From Micrococcaceae bacterium Sec5.7 (GTDB lineage Bacteria > Actinomycetota > Actinomycetes > Actinomycetales > Micrococcaceae), in contig CP144169.1 in assembly GCA_039636785.1 (NCBI GenBank), forward strand, positions 1,302,001 through 1,366,000: a stretch of 64,000 nucleotides of DNA, written 5' to 3'. A program made the position numbers and the translations under genes. The notes under the pieces are model-generated. The model was given only the letters and a program-made list of their open reading frames with translations, was not told the origin of the DNA and did no database searches. Below, piece after piece: positions 10,421 through 19,376 of this stretch. Position 1 is the first letter of the stretch; the number at the start of each line of letters is the position of its first letter.

Positions 10421-10432
10421 GAACATGTGTTC
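10421..10432. promoter_or_regulatory. SOS box (LexA site) for the lexA/LysM divergent promoters
   Basis: GAACATGTGTTC is a perfect match to the core GAAC-N4-GTTC, preceded by C and followed by TA. It lies 115 nt before the LysM gene and 212 nt before lexA, where LexA would control both directions. Confidence 0.85.
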
Positions 10433-10547
10433 TAGTTGATTTCCTGTCGCGAGCGGACATTCGAAAATCCGGGCGCCACAGCAACGCCGGGCAGGCAGTC
10501 ATACAGGCACACCGGGCAGCACAGCATGGTCCAGGAGGGCTCAGTTC

Positions 10548-10931
10548 ATGTCAGCTACATCAGCATTTCAGGATTTAATCTCACAGCCGCCGTCAGAGCC
10601 GTCGGTCAGAAGGGCGCAGCGGAGGCTCCGCCTGACCCATCGTGGCCGGATCGTTCTCATCGGCCTGCCGCTCGTCGTGCTGGTGGCCATCCTGATGTCG
10701 CTGGCCGGGTTCTTCAACGCACCGGCCAAAGCTGCGGATTCTGCGGCGGACCTGTCGGCGACGCCTACAGTCTCCGTGACAGTCCAGGCGGGCGAGTCCC
10801 TTTGGGCCATTGCTACGGCCGTTGCACCTGAGCGGGACCCCCGAGATGTGATTGCGGATATCGTGCAGCTCAACAATCTTGACGCCGGTCGCGTGATGCC
10901 TGGCCAGCAGCTCTTCGTCCCGTTCAAGTAG
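10548..10931 (+). CDS. LysM membrane protein, probable SOS cell-division inhibitor
   Basis: This 127-residue protein has a basic cytoplasmic N-terminus, one membrane helix (about 35-57: IVLIGLPLVVLVAILMSLAG) and an extracytoplasmic LysM domain (about 77-126, SVTVQAGESLWAIA to QQLFVPFK). The place, divergent from lexA behind a perfect SOS box, matches the SOS-induced division inhibitors of Gram-positives (YneA in Bacillus, DivS in Corynebacterium, Rv2719c/ChiZ in Mycobacterium). It is therefore inferred to halt septation during DNA damage. The ATG has AGGAGG 9 nt upstream. No hydrolase motif is seen. Confidence 0.82.
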   Translation: MSATSAFQDLISQPPSEPSVRRAQRRLRLTHRGRIVLIGLPLVVLVAILMSLAGFFNAPAKAADSAADLSATPTVSVTVQAGESLWAIATAVAPERDPRDVIADIVQLNNLDAGRVMPGQQLFVPFK

Positions 10932-11032
10932 GCGTCCCTCCAATTGGATTGCCCCGTCCAAGGACGAGCTTTCAGCAGGGCTTCAGGACGTCATATTTTC
11001 CGGGCACCGGCCCGGGCACTTAAACTGTTCAG

Positions 11033-12151
11033 GTGAGCGACCAGCTAGAACGCCTAAACCGACTTCCCCTCCGGACCAATCTCCGCGGACTGAGCCCCTA
11101 TGGTGCCCCGCAACTGGATGTCCCCATCTTGCTCAACGTCAACGAAAACACCCATGGTGTCCCGGCTGATGTCCGGGCAGCCATCGCCGAGGCTGTTACG
11201 GAAGCCGCTGCGGGACTCAACCGCTACCCGGACCGGGAATTCACTGAACTGAGGGAAGCGCTGGCCGAGTACCTGGGTCACGGTCTCGCAGCGGAAAACA
11301 TCTGGGCAGCGAACGGCTCCAATGAAGTGCTCCAGCAGATCCTCCAGGCGTTCGGAGGTCCGGGTCGCAAAGCACTGGGATTCCCGCCCACGTATTCCAT
11401 GTACCCGCTGTTGGCCAGCGGAACTGACACCGAATACATTGCGGGCCGGCGCGCCGAAGGCTACGGACTGAGCGCCGAATCCGCAGCGCAGCAGGTCCGG
11501 GAGCTGCAGCCGAACATCGTCTTCCTGTGCTCACCCAACAACCCCACCGGCACGGGCCTCGGCCTGGATGTTGTGGACGCCGTTTACGCGGCGGGCGAGG
11601 CCAGCCAGACCATCGTGATCGTTGACGAGGCCTACCACGAGTTCGCACACGACGGCACGCCCAGCGCCCTTACGCTGCTGCCGGGCCGGGAACGCCTCAT
11701 CGTCTCCCGCACCATGAGCAAGGCGTTTGCCCTGGCCGGAGCCCGCCTTGGCTACATGGCTGCAGCACCGGAAGTAGCTGACGCCCTTCGGCTGGTCCGG
11801 CTTCCGTACCACCTCTCCGCTATCACCCAGGCAACAGGACTTGCGGCGCTGCGGCACCGGGAGGCGCTGATGGCCGACGTCCGCGACATCAAGGACCAGC
11901 GGGACCGGATCGTCACGGAACTCACCCGGATGGGACTCAAACCCGCAGCCTCGGACTCCAACTATGTCTTCTTCGGGGGTCTTGCAAACCCGCATGACGT
12001 CTGGCAGGGCCTGCTGGATTCCGGTGTTCTGGTCAGGGACATCGGAATTCCGGGGCACCTGCGCGTTACGGCCGGCACTGAGACGGAAACCACAGCATTC
12101 CTCCAGTCACTCGAAAGCATCCTGAACCGGCAGGCCGCGCTCCCGGCCTAA
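11033..12151 (+). CDS. hisC: Histidinol-phosphate aminotransferase
   Basis: HisC is a PLP-dependent class I/II aminotransferase converting imidazole-acetol phosphate to histidinol phosphate. The 372-residue chain carries [11 protein letters not shown] near the N-terminus (substrate loop), [26 protein letters not shown] and the PLP lysine K230 in [17 protein letters not shown]. The GTG start has a -10 TAAACT ending 6 nt before it, as for a leaderless message. It opens the histidine cluster hisC-hisB-hisH-small ORF-priA. HisD, normally first in actinobacteria, is not upstream; the LysM gene is there instead. Confidence 0.96.
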   Translation: MSDQLERLNRLPLRTNLRGLSPYGAPQLDVPILLNVNENTHGVPADVRAAIAEAVTEAAAGLNRYPDREFTELREALAEYLGHGLAAENIWAANGSNEVLQQILQAFGGPGRKALGFPPTYSMYPLLASGTDTEYIAGRRAEGYGLSAESAAQQVRELQPNIVFLCSPNNPTGTGLGLDVVDAVYAAGEASQTIVIVDEAYHEFAHDGTPSALTLLPGRERLIVSRTMSKAFALAGARLGYMAAAPEVADALRLVRLPYHLSAITQATGLAALRHREALMADVRDIKDQRDRIVTELTRMGLKPAASDSNYVFFGGLANPHDVWQGLLDSGVLVRDIGIPGHLRVTAGTETETTAFLQSLESILNRQAALPA

Positions 12152-12209
12152 ACTGGAGACTCCACCCCGTCACGTCTTCACCACTCCTTCGTCTAAAGGA
12201 CACATCAAC

Positions 12210-12836
12210 ATGAGCGACCCCGGATCCACGGCTGCCGAGGCCCGGACAGCACGCATGGAGCGTGCCACCAGCGAATCTTCCGTTCTGGTAGAGATCAACC
12301 TCGACGGTACCGGCGTATCGGACATCAGTACTTCGGTTCCTTTCTACGACCACATGCTGACGGCCTTCAGTAAGCATTCACTCATTGACATGACGGTCAA
12401 AGCCACCGGTGACACCCACATTGATGTGCACCACACTGTGGAGGACGTAGCCATTACGTTCGGCGAAGTGCTCCGCACGGCGTTGGGCAACAAGGCAGGT
12501 ATCCGCCGTTTCGGCGAAGCGACCATTCCGCTGGATGAGGCGCTGGCCCATGCGGTGGTGGACGTGTCCGGACGCCCGTACCTCGTGCACGGTGGGGAAC
12601 CTGCCGGCCAGGAATACCACCTGATCGGCGGCCACTTCACGGGCTCGCTGACCCGCCATGTTTTCGAGGCCATTACCCTGCACGCCGGAATCTGCCTGCA
12701 CATGAACGTCATTGCAGGCCGGGATCCCCACCACATCGTGGAGGCACAGTTCAAGGCATTTGCGCGGGCGCTTCGTGCTGCCGTGGAACCGGATCCGCGG
12801 GTTCATGGCATTCCGTCCACCAAGGGCGCCCTGTGA
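12210..12836 (+). CDS. hisB: Imidazoleglycerol-phosphate dehydratase
   Basis: HisB dehydrates imidazoleglycerol phosphate in histidine synthesis. The 208-residue product is the single-function enzyme, without the phosphatase domain of enterobacteria. Metal-binding histidine motifs are seen in [28 protein letters not shown] and [15 protein letters not shown]. The ATG lies in ACATCAACATGAG after a weak AAAGGACA. The stop overlaps hisH by 4 nt (GTGA). Confidence 0.97.
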   Translation: MSDPGSTAAEARTARMERATSESSVLVEINLDGTGVSDISTSVPFYDHMLTAFSKHSLIDMTVKATGDTHIDVHHTVEDVAITFGEVLRTALGNKAGIRRFGEATIPLDEALAHAVVDVSGRPYLVHGGEPAGQEYHLIGGHFTGSLTRHVFEAITLHAGICLHMNVIAGRDPHHIVEAQFKAFARALRAAVEPDPRVHGIPSTKGAL

Positions 12837-13594
12837 CGGGCAAAATCCTTCAGGGGGGCACCATCGTGAATCCGGCCGCCTCGGCGAAGCCATCGTCGCC
12901 GGAAGGGAAACCGACTGTCACCGTCCTGGACTACGGTTCCGGCAACGTCCGTTCCGCCGTCCGTGCGCTTGAACGGGCCGGCGCCGAAGTCATCCTCAGT
13001 TCCAAGCCGGAGGACGTCCTTAACGCGGACGGCCTCCTGGTTCCCGGCGTGGGAGCCTTCGAAACTGTCATGCGGGAGCTGAAATCCGTGGATGCCATCC
13101 GGATGATCGGCCGCCGGGTTGCCGGTGGCCGGCCTGTCCTGGGCATCTGCGTCGGACTTCAGGTTCTCTTCGAGGCCGGGGTGGAACACGGCACGGAGTC
13201 TGTGGGCATGGGGGAGTGGCCCGGCACAGTCGAGCTTCTTCCTGCGGAAGTTGTCCCGCACATGGGCTGGAACACAGTGAAGGTACCGGGGGGTTCCAAG
13301 CTGTTTGAAGGCGTGGAGAACGAGCGCTTTTACTTCGTTCACTCGTATGGGGTCCAGAAATGGGACTTCGAGGTTTTGCAGCCCCGTATGACTCCGCCCC
13401 TGGTCACCTGGTCGGAACACGGCGCCCCGTTCATTGCCGCCGTGGAGAACGGGCCCCTTTGCGCCACTCAGTTCCACCCGGAGAAGTCGGGTGACGCCGG
13501 TGCGCGTCTCCTGCGCAACTGGGTCTCTGGCCTCCGCAAGGTTTCCGCTGAACCGCTTCCCGGACAGAATCCCACCGCGGAAGAGGCCTCCTAG
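12833..13594 (+). CDS. hisH: Imidazole glycerol phosphate synthase subunit HisH
   Basis: HisH is the glutaminase half of IGP synthase; HisF, its partner, is not in the window. Class I amidotransferase motifs are clear: [10 protein letters not shown], oxyanion-loop PGVG, nucleophile cysteine in LGICVGLQ, and histidine/glutamate in [13 protein letters not shown]. From GTG 12833 the product has 253 residues and overlaps hisB by 4 nt. GTG 12866 with GGGGGG just before it is a realistic alternative (242 residues), since the first residues are not conserved. The 3' end abuts the next small gene with no gap. Confidence 0.95.
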   Translation: MTGKILQGGTIVNPAASAKPSSPEGKPTVTVLDYGSGNVRSAVRALERAGAEVILSSKPEDVLNADGLLVPGVGAFETVMRELKSVDAIRMIGRRVAGGRPVLGICVGLQVLFEAGVEHGTESVGMGEWPGTVELLPAEVVPHMGWNTVKVPGGSKLFEGVENERFYFVHSYGVQKWDFEVLQPRMTPPLVTWSEHGAPFIAAVENGPLCATQFHPEKSGDAGARLLRNWVSGLRKVSAEPLPGQNPTAEEAS

Positions 13595-13753
13595 ATGTGG
13601 TCCATTGTGCTCATGGGACTCGCCGGCGTGCTGGTGGGGGGCGCCCTGTCCTTCAAACAGCAAAACAAGCCGCTCTGGACCCAGATAGTGTTCTACGTCC
13701 TAGCCGGGATGGCACTGCTGGCGGCCTATCTGCTGACTTTGCCGGGCAACTGA
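13595..13753 (+). CDS. Small two-helix membrane protein in the histidine operon
   Basis: The ATG at 13595 directly follows the hisH stop, with AAGAGG at 13581-13586 as ribosome binding site. The 52-residue frame begins MWSIVLMGLAGVLVGGALSF and ends LLTLPGN. It has two hydrophobic segments (about 3-19 and 31-48) around a polar loop KQQNKPLWTQ. It is too short for usual gene finders, but spacing, codon use and position between hisH and priA make it credible. Function unknown; no known histidine enzyme fits. Confidence 0.75.
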   Translation: MWSIVLMGLAGVLVGGALSFKQQNKPLWTQIVFYVLAGMALLAAYLLTLPGN

Positions 13754-13824
13754 CTCGCCGTGCCCGTTCCCCACGATCAACTTTCTCCACGCTCAACGTC
13801 TCCAATCAAAACTGAGGAACTGTG

Positions 13825-14571
13825 ATGACCACCGCTAACGAGCTGCCGGTACTTGAACTGCTGCCCGCCGTCGACGTTGTGAACGGCCAGGCCGTCCGGC
13901 TGGTCCAAGGCGAGGCCGGCAGCGAGACCAGCTACGGCACGCCGCTGGATGCAGCGCTCAACTGGCAGCAGCAGGGCGCGGAATGGGTCCACCTGGTGGA
14001 CCTTGACGCGGCATTCGGCCGTGGTTCGAACGCCGGGCTGCTGCGCGAGGTTGTGGGCCGGCTGGACATCAAGGTGGAGCTCTCCGGCGGCCTGCGCGAT
14101 GACGAATCGCTGGAAGCCGCACTGGGCCTCGGCGTGGCACGCGTGAACCTCGGCACAGCCGCGCTGGAGAACCCGGAGTGGACCCGCCGCGCCATTGAAC
14201 GCTTCGGTGACAAGATCGCCGTCGGACTGGACGTCCGCGGAACCACACTTGCCGGCCGCGGCTGGACCAAAGAGGGCGGCGACCTCTGGGAGGTTCTGGG
14301 CCGGCTTGAAGAGGCAGGCTGTTCCCGCTATGTGGTCACGGACGTCACAAAGGACGGCACACTTCAGGGCCCCAACGTTGGCCTGCTGCGCCAGATGGTT
14401 GAAAAGACGGGAAAGCCAGTGGTTGCCTCCGGCGGTATCTCGAGTCTGGACGACCTCAAGGTCCTCCGGGCGCTTGTCCCGCTGGGCGTTGAAGGCGCGA
14501 TTGTGGGAAAGGCTCTCTACGCCGGGGCCTTCACCTTGCCGGAGGCACTCGACGTTGCCGGCCGCCGCTAA
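13825..14571 (+). CDS. priA: Phosphoribosyl isomerase A (HisA, probably also TrpF activity)
   Basis: A TIM-barrel isomerase of 248 residues acting on ProFAR. In actinobacteria this protein (PriA) often also does the TrpF reaction of tryptophan synthesis. Seen are [20 protein letters not shown] with the first catalytic aspartate, [32 protein letters not shown] with the second, and phosphate loops VASGGISS and GKALY. ATG 13825 was preferred over the adjacent GTG 13822 because GAGGA sits 7 nt before it. Dual function is inferred from lineage, and no trpF is in the window to test it. Confidence 0.93.
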   Translation: MTTANELPVLELLPAVDVVNGQAVRLVQGEAGSETSYGTPLDAALNWQQQGAEWVHLVDLDAAFGRGSNAGLLREVVGRLDIKVELSGGLRDDESLEAALGLGVARVNLGTAALENPEWTRRAIERFGDKIAVGLDVRGTTLAGRGWTKEGGDLWEVLGRLEEAGCSRYVVTDVTKDGTLQGPNVGLLRQMVEKTGKPVVASGGISSLDDLKVLRALVPLGVEGAIVGKALYAGAFTLPEALDVAGRR

Positions 14572-15490
14572 ACGGCCGGACACGGGGCAGCAGGTTCCGG
14601 CCCCGGACGGCGGGCATCCGGCAGGTCAAAATCAGCCCCCGCGCCGGCTTCCGGGACACATCGCGGCGGCCCTGTCAGTGCCGGGCGGAGTAGCTGACTC
14701 TGCGGGTCAGCCGTGGGCTGGGCGCAGCCTGGCCGGCGAAGACGCCCGGGTCCACAATTTTGAGGACGACGACGGCACCGCCGACGCCGGTTATCTGGCT
14801 GCTGTTGCGGCACTCCTTGAGGACCAGGGCGACGAAGCGGCGGTAGTTGCGTCGCTGGCTACGGCCCGGGTATTCGTCCCGATCGTCGCCCAGCTCGCCG
14901 AAGAAGCCGAGGGAGCGGGCGGACTCCATTCGGACAAGCAGGCCGACATGGCACTCGTAACTCTCAAGGCGCCGGACGGGCGGACGGCAATGCCCGTCTT
15001 TACCTCGGCGGAGTCGTTGGCAGCATGGCATCCGGAGGCCCGCCCGGTGGCGGTCTTCGCCGCCCGGGCAGCGCTGTCCGCCGTGGCCGAAGGCGTCGAG
15101 CTGCTGGTCATTGATCCGGGATCGGACATCACCTTTGTGGTGCGTCGGCCGGCCATATGGGCGTTGGCGCAGCAACGGGACTGGACGCCGTCGTACGCTG
15201 ATCCGGAGCTTGCTGAGGCACTGGCCGCGGCCGTGGCGGGGAGTCCGGCCGTGCGGCGGATGGACATCCTGCCGGGCGGCGGCGTTGGATCCTCCACGGG
15301 CAGCGGACGTCCGCTTTCCGGCGGCGGCGCCGGGCCCGAACTCCGGGTGGTGCTCTTCCTGGAAGACGGCCTGGATTCGGCCGGCGTCCAAGGAGTGGTG
15401 GGCGGTCTCCATGAGACGTGGGCACGGAATGAATTGTTTGGTGAACGTGTTGACTCGATCGAAGTCACGTTGAAACGTGCAGCAGAGTAG
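14555..15490 (+). CDS. SseB family protein
   Basis: About 311 residues with the SseB N-terminal domain ([19 protein letters not shown]-like [38 protein letters not shown]) and a C-terminal domain with [14 protein letters not shown]. The role of SseB proteins in actinobacteria is not settled. No ATG fits: the chosen start is TTG 14555, in frame, overlapping the priA stop by 17 nt and preceded by GGAGG at 14541-14545. It sits at the end of the histidine cluster, a common actinobacterial position. Confidence 0.82.
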   Translation: MPAAAKRPDTGQQVPAPDGGHPAGQNQPPRRLPGHIAAALSVPGGVADSAGQPWAGRSLAGEDARVHNFEDDDGTADAGYLAAVAALLEDQGDEAAVVASLATARVFVPIVAQLAEEAEGAGGLHSDKQADMALVTLKAPDGRTAMPVFTSAESLAAWHPEARPVAVFAARAALSAVAEGVELLVIDPGSDITFVVRRPAIWALAQQRDWTPSYADPELAEALAAAVAGSPAVRRMDILPGGGVGSSTGSGRPLSGGGAGPELRVVLFLEDGLDSAGVQGVVGGLHETWARNELFGERVDSIEVTLKRAAE

Positions 15491-15549
15491 CTGAAGGTCA
15501 GTGCGGGATCATCCTGGTGCTGCCGCCGGCAGGATGAAGGATGTAGTTC

Positions 15550-16851
15550 GTGAATTTCGCTCTTTACCGTGAGCTCCTGGCCGTCCGCCCCGTCAGGCGT
15601 CTCCTGGTGGTCGGCATGGTCGCCCGCATACCGCATTCAGCCGCAGGCGTCCTGTTGACCCTGCACATTGTGCTGACCCTGGACCAGGGATACGCTGCCG
15701 CCGGTGCGGCGGCAGCCGTGATGACCATCGGCATCGCCGTCGGGGCGCCGTGGCGCGGACGCCGCGTTGACACCGTTGGCCTGCGCAAGGCGCTGATTCC
15801 GTCCGTAATCTCCGAGACCGTCATCTGGTCGATCGTTCCGCACGTTGCCTATGAATGGCTCCTACCACTGGTCTTCGTCGGAGGCCTGCTCACGTTGCCC
15901 ATCTTCAGCGTGATCCGTCAGTCCCTGGGTGTTCTGGCCTCCGGCGACCAGCGCAGAACCGCTTTTGCCCTGGACGCAATCACCACGGAGATGGTTTTCA
16001 TGATCGGCCCCGCTGCCGGCGCCATCGTGGCGACCAGCGGCTTCTCTGTCATCGGCCTGACCATTGTCGGCGTTTCCACGTCGCTGGCCGGGCTCTTTCT
16101 GATATGGTTCAACCCCCCGACACGCAGCGCTACACAGGATGCCACGGGCGAAGCTGACCAGCTGGAGGCCGCTGAAGCGGCTGTGGTGGCCGCAGCCCCG
16201 GCCCACCTGCGGGGGGCAGCATCCGAACTGGCCCCGGCAGCCGGGGGCAGCAGCCGCAGGGCAGGCATCAGGCGCACGGTGGCCAACAACTTCACCTGGT
16301 TCACCGCCTCGGTTGCGGCCGTGTTCGCAGTTGCCGCCGGCACAGGCATGGTCCTCAGCGGCACCGATGTAGGGATTGTGGCTGCCCTGGAAACAGGTGG
16401 CCGCCAGGGCGAGATCGGCTTGGTCTTCGTATTCTGGTGCGCGGCTTCGGTGGTGGGCGGGCTGATCTACGGAGCCATGCACCGTCCCATTTCGCCTCTC
16501 CTGCTGCTGCTGGGGATGGCGGCGCTGACCATTCCCATGGGCTTTGCGCAGGACACGTGGGCCCTGTGCCTCTTGTCGCTGCTCCCCGGGCTGTTGTGTG
16601 CTCCGGTGCTGTCTGCCGCGTCAGAGAAAGTGGCAGATCTCGTCAACGAGGCACGGCGGGGTGAAGCCATGGGCTGGTACGGGTCCGCTCTCACAGCCGG
16701 CGTAGCACTGGGTGCGCCGCTGGCTGGCGTCTTCATCGACGGCGTCGGACCGTCCGGCGGCTTCGTTGCAGTAGGCGCGGCGGGAGTGATTCTCTGCCTT
16801 GTCGGCCTGGCGCTCCAGCAGCGCCGCCGGCTGCGCTTTGCCAACGGCTGA
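15550..16851 (+). CDS. MFS transporter
   Basis: A 433-residue major facilitator superfamily protein with about 12 hydrophobic segments in two halves, split by a hydrophilic stretch around 195-240 rich in alanine and glutamate. The intracellular loop after helix 2 has GRRVDTVGLRKAL, an MFS motif A-like sequence. Substrate unknown; export is likely but not shown. It starts at GTG, 59 nt after the SseB gene, and ends just before a strong hairpin shared with the convergent DUF1844 gene. Confidence 0.85.
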   Translation: MNFALYRELLAVRPVRRLLVVGMVARIPHSAAGVLLTLHIVLTLDQGYAAAGAAAAVMTIGIAVGAPWRGRRVDTVGLRKALIPSVISETVIWSIVPHVAYEWLLPLVFVGGLLTLPIFSVIRQSLGVLASGDQRRTAFALDAITTEMVFMIGPAAGAIVATSGFSVIGLTIVGVSTSLAGLFLIWFNPPTRSATQDATGEADQLEAAEAAVVAAAPAHLRGAASELAPAAGGSSRRAGIRRTVANNFTWFTASVAAVFAVAAGTGMVLSGTDVGIVAALETGGRQGEIGLVFVFWCAASVVGGLIYGAMHRPISPLLLLLGMAALTIPMGFAQDTWALCLLSLLPGLLCAPVLSAASEKVADLVNEARRGEAMGWYGSALTAGVALGAPLAGVFIDGVGPSGGFVAVGAAGVILCLVGLALQQRRRLRFANG

Positions 16852-16861
16852 CTTAACCGAA

Positions 16862-16902
16862 GACGACGGCGGGCAGACCCCCGTGGGCCGCCCGCCGTCG
16901 TC
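16862..16902. terminator. Bidirectional terminator hairpin
   Basis: A 13-bp perfect stem (16862-16874 with 16890-16902, arms rich in CGACGGCGGG/CCCGCCGTCG) with a 15-nt loop lies between two convergent genes. There is only a short AT tail on the plus side (TAAATT), typical of actinobacterial terminators. Confidence 0.8.
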
Positions 16903-16940
16903 GTAAATTCAGTGGGGAAAAACGAAGCTGCCGCCGGCCC

Positions 16941-17327
16941 TCAGTTAACTGCTCCGGTGTACTTCTCGCCTGGACCCTTGCCCGGAGCATCAGGGATAGC
17001 TGATTCTTCGCGGAACGCCAGCTGGAGGGAACGCAGCCCGTCGCGCAAGGGTCCGGCGTGCTGGGAACCGATCTCCGGTGCAGAGGCCGTCACGAGGCCT
17101 GCGAGGGCGGTGATGAGCTTGCGTGCCTCATCGAGGTCTTTGAGCTCTTCCGCGTTGTCCTCAGCCGCGAGGCCCAGCTTTACGGCTGCTGCGCTCATAA
17201 GGTGGACGGCGGCCGTGGTGATGACCTCGATGGCCGGCACCTCGGAGATGTCGCGGATCTGCCGGGACACGTCGCCCTGGGCATCAGCGGGCTCGTAAAC
17301 GTGTGAATTACTGTCTGAAGTGCTCAT
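16941..17327 (-). CDS. DUF1844 family protein
   Basis: A small helical protein (128 residues) of the actinobacterial DUF1844 family, usually encoded next to infC, as here. The core is [24 protein letters not shown] and [16 protein letters not shown], with a disordered C-terminal tail. Start at ATG 17327 (MSTSDSNSH); an open extension to 17441 is not conserved-looking. It is divergent from infC. Function unknown; the link with translation genes is only positional. Confidence 0.83.
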   Translation of the reverse strand: MSTSDSNSHVYEPADAQGDVSRQIRDISEVPAIEVITTAAVHLMSAAAVKLGLAAEDNAEELKDLDEARKLITALAGLVTASAPEIGSQHAGPLRDGLRSLQLAFREESAIPDAPGKGPGEKYTGAVN

Positions 17328-17594
17328 ACTGGTAAGCTTGTCATAGACCGACTGAATGTCGTTATTTTGCTGTGTGGAAACCCACTGCCGCCAAGGTGCG
17401 GTAAGCGGGTATCTTTCTGTAGAATCGATGTCAGTTTGCAAGCGGAGTTCTCTCCCACCCGCGTCAGCCGTTTTCCCGTCAGGATGTATTTTCCGGGAAG
17501 CAAGGTTGCCGGGTACCTGGTCGGGCAGTTTCTTCAGGCACCAGCCTGCAATAACTGCGTACAGCTTCTCCGGAGGCAGGTACCACCGATCTTC

Positions 17595-17628
17595 GAGGCC
17601 TTCGATTGCTCCGGCAATTGGGGGCCTT
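17595..17628 (+). promoter_or_regulatory. Attenuator-like hairpin in the infC leader
   Basis: Arms 17595-17609 and 17614-17628 form an uninterrupted 15-bp stem (11 Watson-Crick, 4 G-U pairs) closed by a TCCG tetraloop on a C-G pair, a UNCG-type loop. It is followed by CTCTATTTTG, a short T-rich run, and lies 48 nt before the infC start. Terminator shape inside a leader suggests transcription attenuation of infC-rpmI-rplT, as L20 does in Bacillus. The rest of the 17328-17675 interval shows no gene. Confidence 0.6.
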
Positions 17629-17675
17629 CTCTATTTTGCCGGTGGAATACTCACCACAATCACAGGAGCTTTAAC

Positions 17676-18944
17676 ATTAGCGAGCCAAGAATCAATGAGC
17701 GTATCCGCGTCCCCGAGGTGCGGCTGGTCGGCCCTGCAGGCGAACAAGTAGGAATTGTCCGTATTGAGGATGCCCTGCGTTTGGCTGCCGAGTCCGATCT
17801 TGATCTCGTTGAAGTTGCTCCGCAGGCCAAGCCTCCGGTGTGCAAGCTGATGGACTTCGGCAAGTACAAGTACGAGGCCGCCGTCAAGGCACGTGAGGCA
17901 CGCAAGAACCAGACCAACACGGTTCTGAAGGAAATCCGTTTCCGGCTGAAGATCGACACCCATGACTACGAGACCAAGCGCGGGCATGCTCTCCGCTTCC
18001 TCGGAGCCGGTGACAAGGTCAAGGCAATGATCCAGTTCCGTGGCCGTGAGCAGCAGCGTCCGGAAATGGGCATACGCCTGCTCCAGCGTTTTGCTGACGA
18101 CGTGGCGGAAGTGGGCGTTGTTGAGTCCAGCCCGCGTATCGACGGCCGCAACATGGTTATGGTCGTGGGGCCGCTGAAGAACAAGGCTGAAGCCAAAGCA
18201 GAAGCGCGGCGCGCAACACAGCGTGCGGAGGCCAAGGCGCAGAACGAAGCCAGGGCAAACGGCCGCGTTGATGTTTCCGGCGACGACCAGGCTCCTTTGA
18301 CCCAGTCTCTGGCAGACCTGCTTCCGGAAGGCTATGTTATTTCCCCCGAGGAAACTGAGGCGGATTCTGTGACGGATACGGCGGGTGAGGCTCCCGGGTC
18401 TGAAGTAGTTACTGCTGAGGGCGCTGCTGCCGCCGCTGTTGAAACGCCTGCAGAAGTTCCTGAGAAGGAAGCCCCGGCTGCGGCTTCACCGGCTGAAGCG
18501 GCTCCCGTCCAGGAAGCCCCGAAGGCTGCTGCTCCGAAGCAGGAAGCCCCGAAGGCTGCTGCTCCGAAGCAGGAAGCCCCGAAGGCTGCGGCTCCGAAGC
18601 AGGAAGCCCCGAAGGCTGCTGCTTCGAAGCAGGAAGCCCCGAAGGCTGCGGCTCCGAAGCAGGAAGCTCCCAAGGCTGCGGCTCCGAAGCAGGAAGCCCC
18701 GAAGACTGCTCCGGTATCCAACACTGCGGCCGCCGCAAAGCCCGTAGTGGCCAAGGCTGCTCCCGCAGCCGCCAAGGCTCCGGAAGCGCAGAAGCCGGCT
18801 GCCGCAGTTCCAGTGACTCCGAAGCCGGCAGGAGTTCCGGCGCCGCCGCCCAAGCCGGTGGCGAGGCCTGCTGCGCCGAAGCCTGCCGCGAGGCCTGCTG
18901 CACCCAAGGCCGCTCCTAAGCCTGCCAGCAAGAAGACCACCTAG
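17676..18944 (+). CDS. infC: Translation initiation factor IF-3 with long C-terminal extension
   Basis: IF-3 binds the 30S subunit and checks start codons. The chain begins [18 protein letters not shown]; no ATG, GTG or TTG lies in frame near the start of homology, but ATT 17676 has AGGAG at 17664-17668, 7 nt away. ATT is the known, self-regulatory start of infC in other bacteria. N-domain about 1-75 ([20 protein letters not shown]), linker with [11 protein letters not shown]-domain about 85-170 ([14 protein letters not shown]). IF-3 normally ends near 180-200; here about 230 more residues rich in Ala, Pro, Lys and Glu follow, with tandem repeats. First gene of infC-rpmI-rplT. Confidence 0.95.
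   Translation: MSEPRINERIRVPEVRLVGPAGEQVGIVRIEDALRLAAESDLDLVEVAPQAKPPVCKLMDFGKYKYEAAVKAREARKNQTNTVLKEIRFRLKIDTHDYETKRGHALRFLGAGDKVKAMIQFRGREQQRPEMGIRLLQRFADDVAEVGVVESSPRIDGRNMVMVVGPLKNKAEAKAEARRATQRAEAKAQNEARANGRVDVSGDDQAPLTQSLADLLPEGYVISPEETEADSVTDTAGEAPGSEVVTAEGAAAAAVETPAEVPEKEAPAAASPAEAAPVQEAPKAAAPKQEAPKAAAPKQEAPKAAAPKQEAPKAAASKQEAPKAAAPKQEAPKAAAPKQEAPKTAPVSNTAAAAKPVVAKAAPAAAKAPEAQKPAAAVPVTPKPAGVPAPPPKPVARPAAPKPAARPAAPKAAPKPASKKTT
18510..18712 (+). repeat. 30-nt tandem repeat in the infC tail
   Basis: Six full copies and one partial copy of a 30-nt unit encode [10 protein letters not shown]. Units differ by single synonymous or near-synonymous changes (GCT/GCG, CCC/CTC) and one Pro to Ser change. 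The unit keeps the reading frame, so copy number can change without a frameshift. Confidence 0.95.
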
Positions 18945-18991
18945 TTCAAAACTGCGGAAGGCATCGCCTTCAGGCAGTCAGCAACCAGCAT

Positions 18992-19038
18992 GCCGCCCGC
19001 AGGGGCGGCTGCACGAAAGAACTGCAGACAATGTCTGC
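18992..19038 (+). promoter_or_regulatory. Two hairpins between infC and rpmI
   Basis: GCCGCCC (18992-18998) pairs with GGGCGGC (19003-19009) around a 4-nt loop. A second hairpin GCAGAC-AAT-GTCTGC lies at about 19024-19038, ending 9 nt before the rpmI ribosome binding site AAGGAG (19047-19052). They may tune rpmI-rplT translation or mRNA processing; function is inferred. Confidence 0.45.
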
Positions 19039-19062
19039 GGACACGTAAGGAGATCGGTTCCC

Positions 19063-19257
19063 ATGCCGAAGATGAAGACCCACAGCGGTGCTAAGAAGCG
19101 CTTCAAGCTGACCGGTACCGGCAAGCTGCGCCGCCAGCAGGCCAACCGCCGCCACTACCTCGAGCACAAGTCCTCCAGGCTGACCCGCCGCCTTGCCGGC
19201 GACAAGATCGTCTTCAAGGGCGATGCCAAGGTCATCCGGAAGATGCTCGGCATCTAA
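19063..19257 (+). CDS. rpmI: 50S ribosomal protein L35
   Basis: A 64-residue, highly basic protein with the typical start [20 protein letters not shown] and the [10 protein letters not shown] stretch. It is the normal length for L35, a large-subunit protein. Strong AAGGAG 10 nt upstream of ATG. Lies between infC and rplT, the conserved order. Confidence 0.98.
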   Translation: MPKMKTHSGAKKRFKLTGTGKLRRQQANRRHYLEHKSSRLTRRLAGDKIVFKGDAKVIRKMLGI

Positions 19258-19376
19258 TTTCCAAGTTCACTGACTGACTGCCACCTGGCACCAGTCAACT
19301 GTCAAAAAAGGCTTCTCAGGCCGGCCGGGTTACCGGCAGTAGACGCTTGGGATCAGAATTCTGAAGGAGTACGCAC

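Noticed and set aside
12803-13663. Minus-strand frame opposite hisH
   Set aside because: It shadows a well-supported gene with catalytic motifs.
17367-17675. Long N-terminal extension of the infC frame
   Set aside because: The extra about 100 residues contain no IF-3 similarity and cover the leader hairpin; the ATT with a good ribosome binding site fits better.
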